A stretch of 42,101 bases of DNA from Deltaproteobacteria bacterium (GTDB lineage Bacteria; Desulfobacterota; Desulfuromonadia; Desulfuromonadales; BM103), in NCBI GenBank assembly GCA_024636215.1, contig JAGXHL010000090.1, positions 1-42,101 on the forward strand. The letters are read 5' to 3'. Under the pieces are notes generated by a model that did no database searches, was not told the DNA's origin, and worked only from the letters and a program-made list of their open reading frames with translations. Position 1 is the first letter of the stretch; each line of letters opens with the position of its first letter. Shown piece after piece: positions 6,841 through 15,649 of this stretch. Both the position numbers and the translations under genes were made by a program.

Positions 6841-9528
6841 ATGCAAAACAAGAACTCTGCCAGCGAGCTGATCGCTGTCCTGATGCCGGACGGCTCCCTG
6901 CAGCTTGAGTGGAAGGCTGTTGCTGGAAAACCAGATAAAAGCAGTCTGTTGCTCCAACAGGAAATCTTTTCTGCCTATGGTTCTGAGAGAGAAAAATGGC
7001 TGCTTTTCTTGGGTTTCTCCGACCCTGCCGTGGTGCTGTCAGCTTCTCTGGATTTCTGGCGGGGTTTCAGCGGGCTATTTGTAAACCACCTGCGCTTGAC
7101 TCCCGATCTGGAAGAACTACGTCATCTGGCCCAGGTTCCTCTGGCTGAACAGGAACTTGCCGGGTTGTTGGAAATCGTCCCGGCAATGACTGGTGGGGAA
7201 TATGTCAGCTCCGGGCTCCTCTCTGCGTTGTGGTCAGAGTTGAATGAGATCTTTGCCACGGCAATCAGAGTTTTCCCCGGCACTGTTGCTGATTTTATCC
7301 ACCGTTTTTCACCGGATAGCCACCTGCTCGGCCGAATTTATTTTCATCTTGTCGAAAATAAAGGTGCCGACCAGCCCTTTGCTTTTCTGGCGACCTATTC
7401 AACACAAATGGGTGCGGAAGGAAAATCAAAACATCTGCCATTGAAATATGCTCTGCAAGAATACCGGGATGACAACGACAAGTTGCTAGAACTGCTGGTT
7501 ACCGTCTACGAGGTTGCCAAGGAGAGTGAACTGATTGCCGGGTTGCTGGAAAGCAACCAACTTTTCTCCCCTTTAGCATGGGATAGCGCGGATGCCTATA
7601 CTTTTTTACAAGAGGCCTCTCTCTATGAGAAGGCGGGTATTCTCTGCCGAATCCCTGATTGGTGGAAGGCCAAGGGCGTCAACCTTAGCCTCAAGATCAG
7701 TCTCGGCGAGAGGCCCCCTGCTATGGTAGGTATGGCCGCATTGCTCGATTTTACCCCCCAACTCATGCTGGGGGAGGAAGCAATCTCTGCTGATGAAGCC
7801 AGGCGTCTGCTTGCCGAAGTGGATGGCTTGGCCTTTATTAAAAATAAGTGGGTGGCTGTTGATCGGGAGCGGCTGGAACAAACGCTGGCAGCCTATGAAG
7901 AGGCGCAAAAGCTGGCAGGCAAGGAAGGGCTGACCTTGTCCGAGGCTATGCGCTTTCAGTTGCAACCTCAGGCAGGGCCAATGGAGATGGCCGACGTTGC
8001 TGTTCTGGAAGTGGAGAATGGGCAGTGGTTGCAATCGGTGTTCACCAGGATGGCAAATCCGCAGCTACTACCGCAAGTGAATACGGATGATCGTTTTAAG
8101 GCAAAACTACGTCCCTATCAACAGGAGGGTCTGCGTTGGCTCTGCGGACTCCACGGTCTCGGCTTTGGCAGTTGCTTAGCCGATGATATGGGCCTCGGCA
8201 AGACAGTTCAAGTGCTGGCTTTTTTAAATGTTCTGGCCGGAATGAGGGCTGCTGAGAAGAAATCTGCTGCGTCCCTGCTCATCATTCCAGCGTCGTTGCT
8301 CTCTAACTGGGATCAGGAGATCAAGAACTTCTGGCCAGAGATGAAAGTTTTGCTGGCTCATCCGGCGATGTACAAAGGTCAAAAGATGATGGTGCCGAGC
8401 GAGGCAACACTGGACGGCCTGGATCTGGTTATTACCACCTATACTCTGACTCAGCGCTATGATTGGCTGATGGATTATAAGTGGCAGTATGTCATCCTGG
8501 ATGAGGCGCAGGCGATTAAGAACCCAGGCACCAAGCAGACCAGAGCGGTCAAAAAAATTCCAGCGGTCAATCGCATTGTCATGACCGGTACGCCGGTGGA
8601 AAATCACTTGAGTGATCTCTGGTCGCTGTTTGATTTTGTTAACCCCGGATTGCTTGGTTCAAGTAAGGAGTTTGCTTCTTTCAGTAAGGGACTGGCTGAC
8701 CATCCGGATGGCTATGGCCGGCTGCGCAGGATGACCTCTCCCTTTATCCTGCGGCGTTTAAAGAGCGACAAGTCGATTATCACGGACCTGCCCGATAAGG
8801 TGGAGATGAAGTGCTGGGCTGCCCTCAGCCAAAAGCAGGTGGTTGTATATCAGCAGCTTGTTGATAATATCACCGCGATGCTGGAGACAACTGAGGGTAT
8901 CCAGCGTAAGGGGATGATCCTGGCGGCGCTGACCAAATTCAAGCAGATCTGCAATCATCCTGATCAATATGCCGGGGTGGATGGCTACCATGAAACGGAG
9001 AGCGGCAAATTCGCCAGGTTGCGGGAAATCTGTACCACCATCTATGAAAAACGTGAACGAGTCCTGGTCTTCACCCAGTTCAAGGAGATGACGGAACCTC
9101 TGGCTCGGTTCCTGGAGGTGGTGTTTGAACATCCCGGTCTTATCATCCATGGCACTGTGCCGGTGGGGAAACGCAAGAAAATCATCGAACAATTTCAATC
9201 TAACGAGTATATTCCTTTCCTGGTGCTGTCACTGAAGGCTGGTGGGGTGGGGCTTAACCTCACTCGTGCTAATCACGTTATCCACTTTGACCGCTGGTGG
9301 AACCCGGCCGTGGAGAATCAGGCCACCGATCGTGCGTTCCGTATTGGTCAGCAGAAAAATGTCATGGTGCATAAATTTATCACCAAGGGAACCATTGAAG
9401 AGAAGATTGATGAAATGTTGACGATGAAGGCCAAACTTGCTGATTCTCTGGTGACAACTAGTGGCGAGGCCTGGCTTACAGAGATGAAGAACGAGGAACT
9501 TGCTGACCTGTTCCGACTGACAAAATAG
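6841..9528 (+). CDS. SNF2-family helicase-like ATPase
   Basis: The 895-residue protein is a bacterial Swi2/Snf2 translocase that should move along double-stranded DNA using ATP. An N-terminal region of about 250 residues is unassigned. A SNF2-associated segment follows at about 250-350 (AALLDFTPQLMLG, WVAVDRERLEQTL). The motor carries LADDMGLGKT (motif I, near 445), VILDEAQAIKN (motif II, near 552), MTGTPVENHLSDLWSLFDF (motif III) and, near 800, GVGLNLTRANHVIHFDRWW followed by QATDRAFRIGQ (motifs V-VI). AGAAAGG lies 7 bases before the ATG. The next gene, 9 bases downstream, encodes a SWIM-finger protein; this pairing is widespread in bacteria and implies a two-part complex. Its role (DNA repair, transcription recycling or defence) is not settled by sequence. 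Confidence 0.93.
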   Translation: MQNKNSASELIAVLMPDGSLQLEWKAVAGKPDKSSLLLQQEIFSAYGSEREKWLLFLGFSDPAVVLSASLDFWRGFSGLFVNHLRLTPDLEELRHLAQVPLAEQELAGLLEIVPAMTGGEYVSSGLLSALWSELNEIFATAIRVFPGTVADFIHRFSPDSHLLGRIYFHLVENKGADQPFAFLATYSTQMGAEGKSKHLPLKYALQEYRDDNDKLLELLVTVYEVAKESELIAGLLESNQLFSPLAWDSADAYTFLQEASLYEKAGILCRIPDWWKAKGVNLSLKISLGERPPAMVGMAALLDFTPQLMLGEEAISADEARRLLAEVDGLAFIKNKWVAVDRERLEQTLAAYEEAQKLAGKEGLTLSEAMRFQLQPQAGPMEMADVAVLEVENGQWLQSVFTRMANPQLLPQVNTDDRFKAKLRPYQQEGLRWLCGLHGLGFGSCLADDMGLGKTVQVLAFLNVLAGMRAAEKKSAASLLIIPASLLSNWDQEIKNFWPEMKVLLAHPAMYKGQKMMVPSEATLDGLDLVITTYTLTQRYDWLMDYKWQYVILDEAQAIKNPGTKQTRAVKKIPAVNRIVMTGTPVENHLSDLWSLFDFVNPGLLGSSKEFASFSKGLADHPDGYGRLRRMTSPFILRRLKSDKSIITDLPDKVEMKCWAALSQKQVVVYQQLVDNITAMLETTEGIQRKGMILAALTKFKQICNHPDQYAGVDGYHETESGKFARLREICTTIYEKRERVLVFTQFKEMTEPLARFLEVVFEHPGLIIHGTVPVGKRKKIIEQFQSNEYIPFLVLSLKAGGVGLNLTRANHVIHFDRWWNPAVENQATDRAFRIGQQKNVMVHKFITKGTIEEKIDEMLTMKAKLADSLVTTSGEAWLTEMKNEELADLFRLTK

Positions 9529-9537
9529 AGAGAGTTA

Positions 9538-10554
9538 ATGATGCGTTACTATGAAGGCTATCCTCCTTACGTCACCGTGGCCGAAAAAAGAGCCAAGGCG
9601 GAAAGAAAGATTAAGCAGCTCCGGAAAAAGAATTTAGACCTGCGACCGGTCGTTCTTCAAGGCCGGGCTCTGGCCAAAACCTGGTGGGGCAAGGCTTGGA
9701 ATAAAAACCTTGAGAGTTACGCTGACTACAGCAACCGCATCGACCGGGGTCGCAGTTATGTCCGTCATCTCGCCGTTCTTGATCTGCAGATTGCTCCCGG
9801 CAAGGTAACGGCACTTGTTCAAGGCTCTAGCAGTCAACCCTACAAGGTGCTGATCAGTATTGCCGAAATGAAGCAGAAGAACTGGCAGGCTATCAAGAAA
9901 GCGTGTCAGTCCAGACTCTCCTCACTCCCTGATCTCCTGGCCGGGAAGTTTCCGAAGGATCTGCAGGAAATATTTATGATTCAGGGTCAAGGCCTTTTTC
10001 CCTCCCCATCGGAAATATCTTTTGACTGCAGTTGCCCGGACTGGGCCTCCATGTGTAAACATGTTGCCGCTACTCTCTACGGTGTTGGCGTACGTCTTGA
10101 TGAAGAGCCTGCTTTGTTTTTCACCATCCGACAAGTGGCTATGGATGATTTGGTCAGCCAGGCGGTGCAGGACAAGACCTCCAGCATTTTGGCCGGAGAC
10201 ACGGCAAAAGGCAGCAAGGTTATTGCTGATGATCGGTTGGCCGAACTGTTCGGTATTGAGATGGACGATTTAAACTTTGCCGCGCCAGTTCGGAAGAAGG
10301 TGAAGAAAAGTAAGCTGGCAACTAAAAAATCGTTGAAAACTACGAAAATAGTTGCGCAAGACGGCTTGCAAGGCCATTCAACAGCAACAGCTCTGATTGT
10401 CCATTGTATAGCTGGCTGCAAGGGCGGAGTCAGTATCAAAGAGCTACAGCAAATAACAGGTCTTCCGGCCAGTAAGTTGTATGGCATCCTGGCCCGCCTA
10501 AAGCAAACGGGCCGGGTGAAGAACCCCTCACACGGTATTTATTGCCGATTCTGA
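9538..10554 (+). CDS. SWIM zinc-finger protein, partner of SNF2 helicase
   Basis: This 338-residue protein has a SWIM finger at about 163-177: CSCPDWASMCKHVAATLYG, matching CxCx(n)CxH with all four ligands. The N-terminal part includes LAKTWWGKAWNKNLE, typical of SNF2-associated SWIM proteins. A Lys-rich linker at about 255-275 leads to a C-terminal winged-helix-like region (SIKELQQITGLPASKLYGIL, then GRVKN) that could bind DNA. SWIM domains bind DNA or protein. The gene follows the SNF2 gene by 9 bases with GAGAGAG as binding site, so both are probably one operon. ATG 9541 is an equally possible start. Confidence 0.88.
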   Translation: MMRYYEGYPPYVTVAEKRAKAERKIKQLRKKNLDLRPVVLQGRALAKTWWGKAWNKNLESYADYSNRIDRGRSYVRHLAVLDLQIAPGKVTALVQGSSSQPYKVLISIAEMKQKNWQAIKKACQSRLSSLPDLLAGKFPKDLQEIFMIQGQGLFPSPSEISFDCSCPDWASMCKHVAATLYGVGVRLDEEPALFFTIRQVAMDDLVSQAVQDKTSSILAGDTAKGSKVIADDRLAELFGIEMDDLNFAAPVRKKVKKSKLATKKSLKTTKIVAQDGLQGHSTATALIVHCIAGCKGGVSIKELQQITGLPASKLYGILARLKQTGRVKNPSHGIYCRF

Positions 10555-10566
10555 AGTAGGGGAAGG

Positions 10567-10598
10567 GTCAGAGGGCTGACTCCTTTTTCTCCTTTTTC
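10567..10598 (+). terminator. Terminator-like hairpin after the SNF2/SWIM operon
   Basis: GTCAG (10567-10571) pairs with CTGAC (10576-10580) and is followed by a pyrimidine tract with two runs of five T. The stem is short, so this is moderate evidence for a rho-independent terminator. Confidence 0.4.
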
Positions 10599-10616
10599 CG
10601 TAGCAAATATTGATAC

Positions 10617-11288
10617 TTACTGCTCCAGTAGCTTTCTGGATAAACTGTGTAGTTCCGAGTTCGCCAATGCAACCACTTTCTTTTTGACGGTTCTGGAGTA
10701 GTATTCCTGCTCCGTCTTGGTCAGATGATCGCCTTCCAGCTTTTTCTTGAATAGCTCCTTCTGCTTTGGGGAGAAGACCTGAGAAAGGGCATGTTCCAGA
10801 GAGAACTCTTCGTAACGGTCCTTACGTCTCCGATCTTTCTCAACCTTCTGTTCATAATAAAGCTCAAACAGGCTCCTGACGCGCTCCGGGTCAAATTTGT
10901 CCTCTGCCCAATTGGGCGTTTGGTTCTGTGCCAGTGCCTTTCTCCAAGCTTTCACAAGGTTCGTGTCATTCTCGGAGAATCCTTTTTTTAGCTTGGTCAG
11001 CCACGAAAAGGACAAGTGGTAGTAAGTGTAGACTGACGCAGACAACAGCAGTAGTCGGTGGTACCGCTCTTTGAGATCATCAGTAGGAAGTTTCTGTTCA
11101 ACCTGGTCCGAGGCAAACTGATAGCATTCTCCTGCGTTGGCCAGAAGGACGGGGAACCCCTCCCAGAGTCGAGTGTCGTTGCTCTTGACTACCTCGGCCA
11201 AAGTCTCGTTGACATCCAGTTCTTCGCTCGTTTCGAACATCGGGAAACCGAGCTTTGACAGGCTTTTGAGGAACTTGTCGTCAGTCAT
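10617..11288 (-). CDS. Hypothetical helical protein, partner of a nucleotidyltransferase remnant
   Basis: The 223-residue product is charged and helical (FELYYEQKVEKDRRRKDRY, LFKKKLEGDHLTKTE) with no signal peptide and no family I recognise. The ATG at 11288-11286 is preferred to the GTG at 11297 because AGAAGG lies 8 bases upstream. It overlaps the end of the upstream nucleotidyltransferase frame by 8 bases, so the two were translated as a pair behind a double palindromic operator. DUF6036-type nucleotidyltransferases with a coupled partner look like toxin-antitoxin modules; calling this protein a partner is an inference from overlap. It looks intact while its neighbour is damaged. Confidence 0.6.
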   Translation of the reverse strand: MTDDKFLKSLSKLGFPMFETSEELDVNETLAEVVKSNDTRLWEGFPVLLANAGECYQFASDQVEQKLPTDDLKERYHRLLLLSASVYTYYHLSFSWLTKLKKGFSENDTNLVKAWRKALAQNQTPNWAEDKFDPERVRSLFELYYEQKVEKDRRRKDRYEEFSLEHALSQVFSPKQKELFKKKLEGDHLTKTEQEYYSRTVKKKVVALANSELHSLSRKLLEQ

Positions 11289-11552
11289 ACTCTTCACCTT
11301 CTTGCAGTAGTCCCAGGAAGCAGTCTATGTTTGGCCTTAAGCGTTCTTCCGCGACATCGTGGCTGACCATCTCGTGGAATTGTGCGGTCAGCCTTTCAAG
11401 GCAACATCTTTGGTCGATGCCTTGACCCCGAGCAGGGTCATGGCCGTGCCGCCACAGGCAATCAGGCGAACATTTCGCCGTAAGACACTGTTCCATGCTC
11501 TCAGGATGCCGAGGAGTTCATCTTTGTCTAGCCTGTATTCTCCTCTTACCAT
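11281..11552 (-). pseudogene. Internally deleted DUF6036-type nucleotidyltransferase
   Basis: From ATG 11552-11550 the frame begins VRGEYRLDKDELLGILRAW and reaches VRLIACGGTAMTLLGVKAST followed by KDV, the GG-T-x(n)-STKD signature of DUF6036 nucleotidyltransferases, where the second catalytic Asp should follow at once. Instead the frame ends in LKG-stop near 11413. A different frame then carries LTAQFHEMVSHDVAEERLRP and NIDCFLGLL to the stop at 11281, which resembles a nucleotidyltransferase C-terminus. The catalytic middle is missing, so a deletion with frame change has inactivated it. The two palindromes upstream are still well preserved. Confidence 0.65.
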
Positions 11553-11565
11553 TAAATACAATCCC

Positions 11566-11605
11566 TTGTACTTATTAATACAACAAATTGTACATATCTA
11601 TACAA
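11566..11605 (-). promoter_or_regulatory. Pair of 18-bp palindromic operators
   Basis: Two similar inverted repeats of form TTGTA-N8-TACAA occupy 11566-11583 and 11588-11605, 22 bp apart start to start (about two helical turns), just upstream of the nucleotidyltransferase remnant. A TTGTAT half-site lies closer to its ATG. This is typical of autorepressed toxin-antitoxin promoters; no DNA-binding gene is evident in the remaining operon. Confidence 0.6.
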
Positions 11606-11657
11606 ATGTGCTTTTCATTTGTCAAGTTATTAGTAGATGGTTGAACTGGTGAATTCC

Positions 11658-11737
11658 GGGGCCACCTCACATAATTGTCTTCTTCGTGAAGAATCCTGAG
11701 CGGCACGCCAACGCAAGTAGTTAAGTGAGGCGTCCCC
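11658..11737. repeat. Imperfect inverted repeat flanking about 54 bp
   Basis: GGGGCCACCTCAC at 11658-11670 and GTGAGGCGTCCCC at 11725-11737 are inverted with 11 of 13 matches. They lie just before the second 144-bp repeat and may be the ends of a deleted insertion element. Confidence 0.4.
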
Positions 11738-11748
11738 AGAACTCCAAG

Positions 11749-11892
11749 AAAGAATTGACGGTAAAGATGCCATCAGGAAGAGAATTTTTCTGCGACGCAA
11801 TTCGGACTGAACAGGAACCTTTCCCAGAGACAATAACAACCTTTATTAATTGCCGTTTTTCCAGAAGAAATTTCACGGTATTCTTGATCCAG
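11749..11892 (+). repeat. 144-bp direct repeat, copy 2
   Basis: This is the second copy of the sequence at 5796-5939, same orientation. The five differences would give four amino-acid changes in the plus-strand frame beginning MTVKMPSGREFFCDAIRTEQ in copy 1. Sequence outside the 144 bp is unrelated apart from GCACGAC shared a little beyond the 3' edge. Confidence 0.9.
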
Positions 11893-12204
11893 TCAGTGGT
11901 CGTGCTTTGCGCGGTTGGAGTTGGACCTTGATGACGACCAGGCGTAATGCTGATGGGTTTTCGTTGATTTTGTTGCTGTCTTCACGTATTTTCTAAGGGC
12001 TTAATTTGTTTGATGTTTTTTTGGGGAGGGTGGCGTGGATTTTAGGACGGGGTCGTTTGATTTATTGATGTCGTGACTGACTGCGTGCGCGGTGTTACGG
12101 CCTTTTTGTCATTTGGTGCAAAGTAAAAAGTCAACCTCGGTCGAAAAACAGAAAAAATAATCTTCTGGGCAAAAATTGCCCTGTATGAACAAGGTATTTA
12201 ATTC
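11893..12204. other. Non-coding region upstream of hsdM
   Basis: No gene is supported on either strand; the long minus-strand open frame ending here is antisense to hsdM. The region is T-rich at 11955-12100. The hsdM ribosome binding site is weak (AAGGT at 12191-12195). No clear promoter can be fixed by eye. Confidence 0.4.
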
Positions 12205-14538
12205 ATGACACCCAACTTTACCCAAACCGCCGCTTTCCTCTGGTCGGTTGCCGACCTTTTGCGAGGCGATTTTAAACAGAGTCAGTACGGTCGGATTATC
12301 CTTCCGTTTACCCTTTTGCGTCGTCTTGAGTGCGTGCTCGAAAAAGACAAGGCAGCAGTGCTGAAGAAGCACACCGAAGTCAGTAAGATGAAGCTGCCGG
12401 AAGATGCGGCAGAGAAGCTGATATTGCGTTCGACGGAAGCGAAGTTTTTCAATACCTCGCCGATGGATCTTTCCAAACTCGGGGAGTCGGGCATTAAAGA
12501 CAATCTGGAGACCTACATCCAGTCGTTCTCCAGGGATGCACGGGAGATCTTTGAATACTTCAAGTTTACCGAGTTCATCGCTCAGCTCAATGACGCTAAC
12601 TTGCTCTATAAGGTGGTGCAGAAGTTCGCCAATACCGATCTGAGTCCGAAGCGTATCTCCAACTACGAGATGGGTCTGGTCTTCGAAGAGTTGATCAGGC
12701 GCTTTGCGGAGAGTTCCAACGAGACCGCCGGAGAACACTTCACCCCGCGCGATATCGTGCGTCTGACTACCTCGCTGGTCTTTATGGAGGACGACGAAGC
12801 TCTCACCCAGGAAGGGATCATTCGCACCATCTACGACCCCACGGCCGGGACCGGCGGGTTTCTCTCGGCGGGAATGGATTACGTCATTGAACTCAATCCC
12901 AACGCCGTGATGCGTGCTTTCGGCCAGGAAATCAACCCCGAGTCTTATGCCATCTGCAAGGCCGACATGTTGATCAAGGGGCAGGAGGTTGACCGCATCA
13001 AGCTCGGCAACACCCTCAGCAACGATCAGCTCTACGCCGACAAGTTCGACTACATGCTGTCCAATCCTCCCTTCGGGGTCGACTGGAAGAAGGTCGAAAA
13101 AGAGATCAAGGACGAGCACACCATCAAGGGCTTCGATGGCCGTTTCGGCCCGGGCCTGCCGCGTGTCTCGGACGGCTCGCTGTTGTTCTTGATGCACCTG
13201 ATCAGCAAACTGCGCGATACCAAGGATGGCGGTGGGCGCATCGGTATCATCCTCAATGGCTCGCCGCTGTTTACCGGTGGCGTCGGGAGCGGTGAGAGCG
13301 AGATCCGGCGCTACATCCTCGAAGCCGACCTGCTCGAAGCGATCGTCGCCCTGCCAACCGACATGTTCTACAACACCGGCATCGCCACCTATGTCTGGGT
13401 GCTCTCCAACAAGAAAGGCCCTGAGCGCAAGGGGAAGGTGCAGCTCATCAACGGCGTCAACCTCTGCGGCAAGATGCGCAAGTCCCTCGGTTCCAAGCGC
13501 AATGTCATGGGGGACGATGATATCGCCACCATCACCCGCGCTTTCGGCCAGTTCGAGCAGATCGATACCGTTGAACTCGACAAGCCGGAAGAGGTTAAGA
13601 GCAACCGGGGGCGTCAAGCCGACACCCAAAAAGCACCGGAAGCCAAGACCTTTTCGAGCAAGATATTCGCCACCACTGATTTCGGTTACCGGCGCATCAC
13701 TGTTGAGCGCCCCTTGCGGCTCTCGGTGCAGTTCTCGGGCGAACGGCTGGCAGAACTGCGCTTTGCCCCCAAACCGTTCAATGCGGTGATGAAATGGGCT
13801 TACGAGCAGTTTGGCCAAAACTGGACCGATGCCACTTACGGTGATCTGTCGGAGGTCGCGGTTGAAGTCCGTGCCTATGTTAAGGCGAATTTCAGTGACC
13901 TGAAAGAGAAACAAATCAAGGACCTGCTCGACAAGAAGCTGTGGCGCGACCAGCAGGCGCTGCTGAAAAGCGGCCAGAAGCTGCAAGCTGCCCTGGCAAA
14001 GCAGATGGGTGCGGCGGCGATTGTCGACGGCTCTTTTGATGACTTCAACCGCTTTGAAGAGGAGTTGAAAAAGGCGCAGAAGACCACCGGCGTCAAGCTG
14101 GATGCGCGGGAGAAGAAGAAGCTTCTTGATGCAGTGAGCTGGAAGAATCCCGAGGCCAAACGGGTGATCAAAAAAATTCACACCAGGAAGGCCGATCCGC
14201 TTTACGGCCTGTTTGCGGTGGATGGCAAGGTCATTGAGTTTCAGGCTGATGGCGACCTGCGCGATAACGAGAACATTCCGCTCGATCCGTCACGCAGTGT
14301 GACCGAAACCGTGGAGGCTTATTTTCGTAAGGAGGTTGCGCCACATGTGCCGGATGCCTGGATTGATGCGGGTAAGCGGGATGAAAAGGATGGGGAGTTG
14401 GGGATTGTTGGCTATGAGATTCCCTTCAATCGGCATTTCTATGTTTATGCGCCGCCACGTTCGCTGGAGGAGATTGATTTAGATCTGGATCTGGTGAGTA
14501 AGGAGATTATGGATCTGCTGCGGGAGGTTCATTCATGA
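12205..14538 (+). CDS. hsdM: Type I restriction-modification DNA methyltransferase subunit (HsdM)
   Basis: The 777-residue protein is the adenine-N6 methyltransferase subunit of a type I system. An N-terminal helical HsdM domain occupies about 1-150. The Rossmann catalytic core follows with [12 protein letters not shown], AdoMet motif I (DPTAGTGGF, near 211) and the catalytic NPPF (near 286). The protein is longer than typical 500-residue HsdM, with an extra Lys-rich C-terminal region of about 250 residues ending in an [16 protein letters not shown] helix; such long forms are known with HsdR of the type found downstream. It acts with HsdS to methylate, and with HsdR to cut unmodified foreign DNA. 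hsdS follows only after an inserted RNA-abi unit. Confidence 0.95.
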   Translation: MTPNFTQTAAFLWSVADLLRGDFKQSQYGRIILPFTLLRRLECVLEKDKAAVLKKHTEVSKMKLPEDAAEKLILRSTEAKFFNTSPMDLSKLGESGIKDNLETYIQSFSRDAREIFEYFKFTEFIAQLNDANLLYKVVQKFANTDLSPKRISNYEMGLVFEELIRRFAESSNETAGEHFTPRDIVRLTTSLVFMEDDEALTQEGIIRTIYDPTAGTGGFLSAGMDYVIELNPNAVMRAFGQEINPESYAICKADMLIKGQEVDRIKLGNTLSNDQLYADKFDYMLSNPPFGVDWKKVEKEIKDEHTIKGFDGRFGPGLPRVSDGSLLFLMHLISKLRDTKDGGGRIGIILNGSPLFTGGVGSGESEIRRYILEADLLEAIVALPTDMFYNTGIATYVWVLSNKKGPERKGKVQLINGVNLCGKMRKSLGSKRNVMGDDDIATITRAFGQFEQIDTVELDKPEEVKSNRGRQADTQKAPEAKTFSSKIFATTDFGYRRITVERPLRLSVQFSGERLAELRFAPKPFNAVMKWAYEQFGQNWTDATYGDLSEVAVEVRAYVKANFSDLKEKQIKDLLDKKLWRDQQALLKSGQKLQAALAKQMGAAAIVDGSFDDFNRFEEELKKAQKTTGVKLDAREKKKLLDAVSWKNPEAKRVIKKIHTRKADPLYGLFAVDGKVIEFQADGDLRDNENIPLDPSRSVTETVEAYFRKEVAPHVPDAWIDAGKRDEKDGELGIVGYEIPFNRHFYVYAPPRSLEEIDLDLDLVSKEIMDLLREVHS

Positions 14539-14627
14539 TGAGCAATAAAATGATGCGGCTCCCGATGTTTCCCGCTTTCTACGCCGCCGACCGGATAAAA
14601 TATTGTATGAAAACTGTTATTTTCCGC

Positions 14628-14656
14628 TTGCATAGCATCAGAAAAGTAGGTGATAC
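14628..14656 (+). promoter_or_regulatory. Promoter of the Abi-associated RNA
   Basis: TTGCAT (14628-14633) and TGATAC (14651-14656) are separated by 17 bases and stand 13 bases before the ACCCGCC stem. The same spacing is seen at the orphan RNA copy at 6.4 kb. Confidence 0.6.
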
Positions 14657-14662
14657 TGTGCA

Positions 14663-14726
14663 TAACAACACCCGCCACGCCTCTGCAGATCTCGGTTTGC
14701 ATGCGCAACCCGGCGGGTTACTTTTT
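14663..14726 (+). ncRNA. Abi_2-associated structured RNA (abiF-RNA-like), candidate RNA antitoxin
   Basis: Directly ahead of the abi gene lies ACCCGCC (14670-14676) paired with GGCGGGT (14712-14718), enclosing ACGCCTCT, a TTTGCATGCGCA segment and CCC, followed by five T. Paired stem plus T run would end transcription 14 bases before the abi start codon. The unit therefore makes a short RNA, with read-through needed for abi. Abi_2/AbiF genes are known to be preceded by a conserved RNA (abiF motif); identity of this sequence with that motif is my recollection and needs a covariance search. By analogy to type III toxin-antitoxin loci the RNA may restrain the toxin. Confidence 0.65.
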
Positions 14727-14740
14727 ATGGGGGCTTGGTG

Positions 14741-15649
14741 ATGAAATTCGCTAAGCCCCCTCTTTCAGTTGAGGCACAGGTTAAGCTGTTGGTCTCTCGT
14801 GGCATGTCCATCCCCGACCCTGCCCGCGCCTGCCGTTACCTCGCCCACATCAACTACTACCGCTTGCGCGCTTATTGGCTGCCGTTCGAACAAGACGGAA
14901 AAAACGACGCGCATCAATTTCGCCCTGGCGCCTGCTTTGATGATGCCTTGGCGCTCTATCTATTTGACCGCAAATTCAGACTATTGATCATCGAGGCAAT
15001 TGAGCGAATCGAGGTCTCCTTTCGCACCCAATTTGCTCATGTTCTGGCGATGCGCTACGGTAGTCATCCACACCTGAATTCTGATCTTTTCTTTCATCCG
15101 GAGCAATATCAAAGGTGCCTCAAGAGCTTGCGTGAGGAGATTTCCCGCAGCAGCGAAACCTTTGTCGATCACTATCGCACGCGCTATTCTGATCCTGAAA
15201 TGCCACCGATCTGGGCCGCCTGCGAGGTCATGACCTTTGGTCAGCTCTCAAGATGGTTTAACAACCTTAAGCGTCGCTCCGACCGGAAGGCTATAGCTTC
15301 AACCTATGATTTCGACGAGAAAATTCTGGCTTCGGTAATGCATCATCTGACCCATGTCCGCAATCTTGCGGCACATCATAGCCGACTCTGGAACCGCCGC
15401 CTCACCTTCACCATGCGCCAACTACGGCGCCCGAAAAAACTCAGCCGCGACTTCAATCCTGCGGCTGATCGCAACATCCACAATACACTGGTTATGCTCG
15501 ATTATCTGCTTAAAGTAGGTAGCCCAGGAACGTCATGGGGCCGGCGCCTGTATCAATTGTTGGATGAATATCCACAAGCTGATCCTCTCGCAATGGGATT
15601 TCCGCAGAACTGGAGGGAGCGGGAGCCTTGGGCAGGGGGGCATTCGTAA
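14741..15649 (+). CDS. Abi_2-family (AbiD/AbiF) HEPN abortive-infection protein
   Basis: The 302-residue protein opens with the family signature KPPLSVEAQVKLLVSRGM, then YLAHINYYRLRAYWLPFE, a LYLFDRKFRLLIIEAIERIE helix and, near 206-218, the HEPN motif RNLAAHHSRLWNR, matching the RNxxAHH ribonuclease signature with all key residues. Such proteins are thought to cut RNA in phage-infected cells. ATG 14741 is chosen because GGGGG lies 8 bases upstream; the in-frame TTG and GTG before it fall between that site and the start. Its stop overlaps the hsdS start (TAATG), so translation is coupled to the restriction specificity subunit. A structured RNA precedes it. Confidence 0.9.
   Translation: MKFAKPPLSVEAQVKLLVSRGMSIPDPARACRYLAHINYYRLRAYWLPFEQDGKNDAHQFRPGACFDDALALYLFDRKFRLLIIEAIERIEVSFRTQFAHVLAMRYGSHPHLNSDLFFHPEQYQRCLKSLREEISRSSETFVDHYRTRYSDPEMPPIWAACEVMTFGQLSRWFNNLKRRSDRKAIASTYDFDEKILASVMHHLTHVRNLAAHHSRLWNRRLTFTMRQLRRPKKLSRDFNPAADRNIHNTLVMLDYLLKVGSPGTSWGRRLYQLLDEYPQADPLAMGFPQNWREREPWAGGHS

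Noticed and set aside
12109..14181. 690-residue open frame antisense to hsdM
   Set aside because: It is the mirror of hsdM codon bias; hsdM has all methyltransferase motifs and the antisense protein has no recognisable domain.
14535..14741. 68-residue ORF overlapping the hsdM stop
   Set aside because: It spans the promoter and structured RNA ahead of abi and has no protein-like conservation.
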